Source of the DNA: Eucalyptus grandis
Taxonomy: Eukaryota > Streptophyta > Magnoliopsida > Myrtales > Myrtaceae
DNA length: 64,000 nt
Direction of reading: 5' to 3'
Assembly: GCF_016545825.1 (NCBI RefSeq)
Contig: NC_052621.1
Location: 16,852,910 to 16,916,909 of the forward strand
Part shown: piece after piece, positions 60,256-64,000 of the stretch
How positions within the stretch are numbered: the first letter of the stretch is position 1
Layout of the letters: the number at the start of each line of letters is the position of its first letter
Position numbers and translations under genes: made by a program
Notes under the pieces: model-generated
Told to the model about the DNA's origin: nothing
The model's input: the letters and a program-made list of their open reading frames with translations, nothing else
Database searches by the model: none

Positions 60256-62489
60256 AAAATGACGCCCGAGAGCATTACTGTAGCTCTATGACTAAGTATA
60301 TAATTGGAGGTTATATAGTGAGGAGTGAAATGATCGGGAAATGACCCGATTGACATGTAATCAACTAGGTCAATTTGATCGATGTTTCGATCTGTTGTGA
60401 TTGTTTGGGTACCTATTGAACTGTACTGATTTGCAGGTGGAATCTGATGCCAAGGTAAGTCCTCTGACCTGTGTGTGCATAGGCGGGGTATGGCGTATTG
60501 GTTTACTAATCGGATCTTAGGAGGTAAAACTTGCTGAGATGTTGTTTCACTGGTTATTGAATAACCATTTTCAGGTCCCTGGATGGCGGTCACGAATGAC
60601 CAAAAACCTTGGAGTATGAGAAGATGGAGATCGAAGGATCGGCAATGTGTCCGACTAGTGAGTCATAGAACCATTACCTCTTGTGGAGACAATAGATTTG
60701 TAAATAGCCTACTGTTATAAATAAACAAGTTTGTTTATGAAAGGCTTATTCGGGTTGTGGAAAATTTGGAGTCCGACTTTCATATCACATTGTTTTATTA
60801 TTTGGGATTATTTATATGCTTCTGCATATGTATATTAAATGAATGGGTCGGCGATGCATCCTGAGACGTCGCTAGTAATCGACCAAAGATGGATGGGCAT
60901 GCGCTCGGAGGATCAGGGCATGACACATTGATCGAGCCAAAAAAACAAAGTATAATTGTAATGAGCAAGCAAAGCACGCTGGTCAAAGCTTTTATCTGTC
61001 TGCGCAAATATAACTGAGTAAAAATATGTCATCAAAATAATGAGGAAGCAATACCTAGCATTCAAAGGACAGCCTCCATGAAACAACGTTCAAAAGAAGA
61101 CTCAGTAGTATATTGAGACATATAAAGACCAAATACGTCATTTGGACATATATTGAACCCGTACAATTTCATTCACTTTGGTCATTAAACTTTATCTTTT
61201 CTAGAGCCCACAAAAACTTAATCGCCAATCTACAGTTGAAAATAGATGAGACCATGCTACTTCTGTAAAAGCTATTATTTTCCAATTGCAGCTCTTGGTT
61301 CAAGTTCATGCAACTCTCAAGTTATTTAGATGAAGAAGAAAAAAGAGGAAAAGTTCACCTCTGAGATTGTTGTCAGTACAGCGGAGATACGATCATAAGC
61401 AGGATATCGATCCTTCATGGATTTCAAATCTGCAAGTATCGAAGTCACCCACTCGTGATCATGGATGGGCGCCGACCATATAGGACCTCCCATATTAAAT
61501 TTCTTCCCACAGTCGGTGCATTATTGAGGAACAACAGGACCAAACCCAGGTATATACCTCATGCTGTTATTCTAGAGGGCAAAATTGTTTAATCAACACA
61601 TTGACTAGAATGACTGAAAATAAGAAACTAAAGATGCTGAGCCTTGACATGGTTGACTATGTAAAAGATAGCAAAATTGAATTATAACAAAGGATTTTTA
61701 TATATAAACACAGATAATCCTGTGTCACACAGCCAAGTGGCCACAAAAATTAAGTAAAAGCACAAACAGAAATTTGAGGATACAACTTCTTGATACAACT
61801 GCTTCAAAGTGTCTTGGACACTATTGACACTACAGTTACAAACTTATTTTGATCTCAACCTCGGATTAGACATGTGAATCCTTGTTCCAGCCATTCAACA
61901 TCATGGGCCCATCAAATGGAAACTTATGAGAACTAATAACATAAGGTGGACCAAGTCCTGTGCTTTCTCTCAGGCCAAACTAGGAACACACACGGTATTG
62001 GGATGGTCTTGTGCTTATAAGCCCGTGAACTTGATCCCATGACTAGCCAAAAGAAAAATGAGCATCGAAATGCATTGCTTAAACAGGAAAACAACTGAAC
62101 CATGACCTGAACAGTAATCATAGGTCAAGCTTGATCAACTCCAGCATGCCACAACTCTTATGCATTTTTCAGAGCAAGACAGGGTTAACCAACAATTAGT
62201 TTTGTATCATTTCCCTCAGGTCAAGCAAGTTGTAACATTCCCAAGCAACTAGCGACGTGGCAAAGTGCTCTAAAACAGGATACAACCTTGGAAACTGTTC
62301 TTCCTATCTGCTGAAGATGAAAAGAATCACAACCCGTGCATTGATAAACATATGACAGCTTAAAAGGGGTATTCTTCATTGCACTCGCAGACCTGCATCA
62401 ATAACGTGACCAACAATGTTGTCATGCAATGATGACATGGCATATCAATGATATGGCATACAATGACAACATGGCATATCATATCATAT

Positions 62490-62711
62490 CATGGTTGTTT
62501 GCTCTTTTGATTTGTTCTCGTTTGTTACCTGTTCACAATCCAATATCAAGGAAGGCAAAAAAAATTGATTTCTTTGCCAGGGGGTATTCCCTCGAAACCG
62601 GTTCCCGAATTGATTCAAACAGGGTTTGAACTTTGGGAACCGGTTCCCGACCTGTTTTCCGAGTGGGCCGATCCGGGAACCGGGTTGACCCGGTCCGGTT
62701 GCACATCCCTA
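62490..62711. mobile_element. hAT-type end fragment
   Basis: The right end GGTTGCACATCCCTA is, inverted, TAGGGATGTGCAACC, a common plant hAT terminal repeat. It is preceded by GGGAACCGGTTCCCG palindromes. The other terminal repeat was not found. Confidence 0.5.
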
Positions 62712-63681
62712 GATGAGGCCAATTGGTCAAGGAAATGATTAAAATGTTCTAAAAGTCCAAGCTTCATCCACTTAATTAAATGCATTGTCCCCCTAATTAT
62801 TTCTTAAGTTGGTTTTTCCATTAAATCAAATTTTGATGCAAAAATTTCCAACATGTTGTCCAAAACCGAATTTCACTCAAGTAAATTCAATTTCCTTACT
62901 CAATTTCCCAAATTGAGGTATGATTTCAATGAAGAAAAATCCCGAACAATTTTCTATAAATCCCCTACACTCACAGTCTCAGTTTAGAAGTCCAAATTTC
63001 CATCGATTTAGCCCATCTGAGTTTCCGCTAATTTTTCGCAACGTCCGAACCGATTTTCCATAAAAATTTCGGAATCTTTGAAAAAAACTCGTAGGATAAG
63101 TCGACGTTCCTAAAATAGCTCGTGACACCATAGAACTTTCAATTTCTAAAATCGAGTTTAAATTCTTAGTTAATTTTACTTCAATGCGATTTTAGCGCGA
63201 CCTAGACTACCGAGTCACTTTATGAATTTTTAGTACAATTGACCCGTGATCGATTTATCTCGAGTCACATTGTACATCTCCGACACATTGGCGACTCTCG
63301 GTTGTTGTGAAGATCTCAAGGTTTCAATTACGGGCACCGAGTACCAAAACGACAAAAGATCAATTTAGTGTCGATCGATGAGAATTTTGCAATCAGATTG
63401 AATCACCCAGACTATGATCACATATCTCAGCCGAATCGGCCTATCTCTGATCTCTAATTGATCTATGATGGTGCCGTAATGACCCTTGCAGACCAACACG
63501 GTCGAGCAGTCAATTCCTAGTTAAATTCTCAAGTCTAATTGCATTTAGATTCCTTAATTGTTTCCCCAGATAGCTAAGTTATCTCATGAATGATCAACTT
63601 AGAGAATAACACTATTGGCACATCAATGAAATGCCTGATTTATTTAATCGAAAACAAATTCTGAAAATTCATACTATTACA
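62712..63681 (-). mobile_element. 5' part of the large LTR family, inverted
   Basis: On the minus strand it matches the first part of 55059-58500 (without the hAT element): GAATTTTCAGAATTTG, GGTCATTACGGCAC, GCAAAATTCTC-TCGATCGACACTAAA and GAAATTGAAAGTTCTAT. This copy lacks the hAT element and has sequence continuous across the ATTCCACC site. That confirms the hAT borders independently. Confidence 0.7.
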
Positions 63682-64000
63682 TATATATTGTGAAGTATTA
63701 GCTATCGGGCCCAGTTGAGCATGTAGGCAATTGTGTTTAACTGAAGCCCATAATGAGAATGACCTAGTTGATTAGGGTTTATAGGTCTATTCTCTAGCCT
63801 ATAAAATGGTAGGTTATAGCCATCAATTGTTTTAATCCCATTGAAAGCTACTACATCGAAATAGATCATAGAGAGAAAGATCTGGCATTCCGATAGATCT
63901 CTGATTATCAGATTGATCTATTTTTCCAATAGGTACGTTTTATTTTGCTGTGGTTATTAATTTCAGTGTTTTACAATCATCTATGGATCCGATTCTTCTT

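Larger units (their letters stand above)
55059..60925 (+). mobile_element. Large LTR-like element in a TRM1 intron, with nested hAT element
   Basis: It starts TGTGACATCCTGATTTTC and ends GGATCAGGGCATGACA (TG...CA). The target word CATTG (unit 1, 43820-43824) is CATTA at 55054-55058 and CATTG at 60926-60930, a 5-bp duplication with one change. Without the nested hAT element it is 3.17 kb. No gag or pol motif is seen, so a solo LTR of a large Ty3-type element is most likely. Related fragments lie at 46079-46835 (its 3' end, inverted) and 62712-63681 (its 5' part, inverted). Confidence 0.7.
54151..62392 (-). pseudogene. TRM1: TRM1 3' half, unit 2, split by a 5.9 kb insertion
   Basis: Same five exons as in unit 1: 62392-62287, 61571-61359, 55022-54829, 54682-54605 and 54396-54151. 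The LTR-like element 55059-60925 sits in the intron between the second and third of these. Lesions differ from unit 1. Codon 17 of the 61571 exon is TAA (GAA in unit 1), and a base is lost near 55003 in the next exon, giving TAA soon after. The site that is shifted in unit 1 (DAPMDVIWDI) is intact here. The catalytic N-terminal half is missing at the same border as in unit 1. Not functional. Confidence 0.9.
45296..62399. repeat. Tandem segmental duplication, unit 2
   Basis: Starts at AATAACGTGACGAACAATG, directly after the TRM1 intron end of unit 1, and ends at the next copy of that word at 62400. It has CYP85A copy 2 and TRM1 exons in the same order as unit 1. Without the 5.9 kb insert at 55059-60925 it would be 11.2 kb. 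Confidence 0.9.
62400..64000. repeat. Tandem segmental duplication, start of unit 3
   Basis: AATAACGTGACCAACAATG at 62400 repeats the starts of units 1 and 2 and follows the same TRM1 intron end. The match runs to about 62480, is broken by two inserts, and resumes at about 63690-64000, which matches 33640-33960 and 48040-48320. The window ends about 4 kb (in unit 1 terms, without its insert about 1 kb) before a CYP85A start would be due. Confidence 0.85.

Noticed and set aside
1..64000. CRISPR arrays, operons or other bacterial systems
   Set aside because: No direct-repeat arrays with spacers and no bacterial gene organisation. All recognised genes have spliceosomal introns or are plant retroelements.

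Overview
The window is nuclear DNA of a flowering plant, very probably a woody eudicot. The evidence is GT-AG (and one GC-AG) spliced genes, AT-rich intergenic DNA, tRNA-iMet-primed LTR retrotransposons of the Ty3 and Ty1 types, hAT-type elements, and the plant-specific gene CYP85A. The species cannot be fixed from sequence alone. Most of the window is repetitive. The only complete genes I can support are two copies of the brassinosteroid C-6 oxidase gene CYP85A.

Left part (1-31396): a 6.5 kb Ty3-type LTR retrotransposon (2782-9302) has a perfect 5-bp target duplication but several stops and frameshifts in gag-pol. Right of it lies a broken PI-PLC X-domain gene (10187-11570, +). A LINE or RNase H-like 3' fragment with a poly(A) follows (12645-13123, -). 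Next come AT-rich DNA with small tandem duplications and MITE-like elements, then a decayed Ty1/copia element (20430-26916, -). The 5' LTR of that element was later hit by a 1.13 kb inverted dimer of a TRIM-like mini-retrotransposon (25669-26799). A hAT-like non-autonomous element with a GC-rich core sits at 28838-29722.

Right part (31397-64000) is a tandem segmental duplication. Unit 1 is 31397-45295, unit 2 is 45296-62399, and unit 3 starts at 62400 and runs off the window. Each unit starts at the same short sequence (AATAACGTGAC). Units 1 and 2 each carry a complete nine-exon CYP85A gene (38106-40852 and 49308-52051, +), each coding for 466 aa. Each also carries, tail-to-tail with it, the 3' five exons of TRM1 (tRNA guanine-26 N2-dimethyltransferase, -) with no catalytic N-terminal half. 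The TRM1 pieces carry different inactivating lesions. Unit 3 has only its upstream part in the window, so a third CYP85A copy is expected just outside the right edge, and the intact TRM1 should follow the last unit.

The units have diverged mainly by insertion. Unit 1 has a 2.8 kb LTR-like insert with a GC-rich island ending about 430 bp upstream of its CYP85A start. Unit 2 has an LTR fragment (46079-46835) and a 3.2 kb LTR-like element (55059-60925) inside a TRM1 intron. That element is itself interrupted by a 2.69 kb hAT-type element (55328-58017) that has captured four exons of a host PHD-finger gene. Functionally, the cluster suggests extra dosage of the last step(s) of castasterone synthesis, with the two copies differing in upstream sequence and at seven residues.
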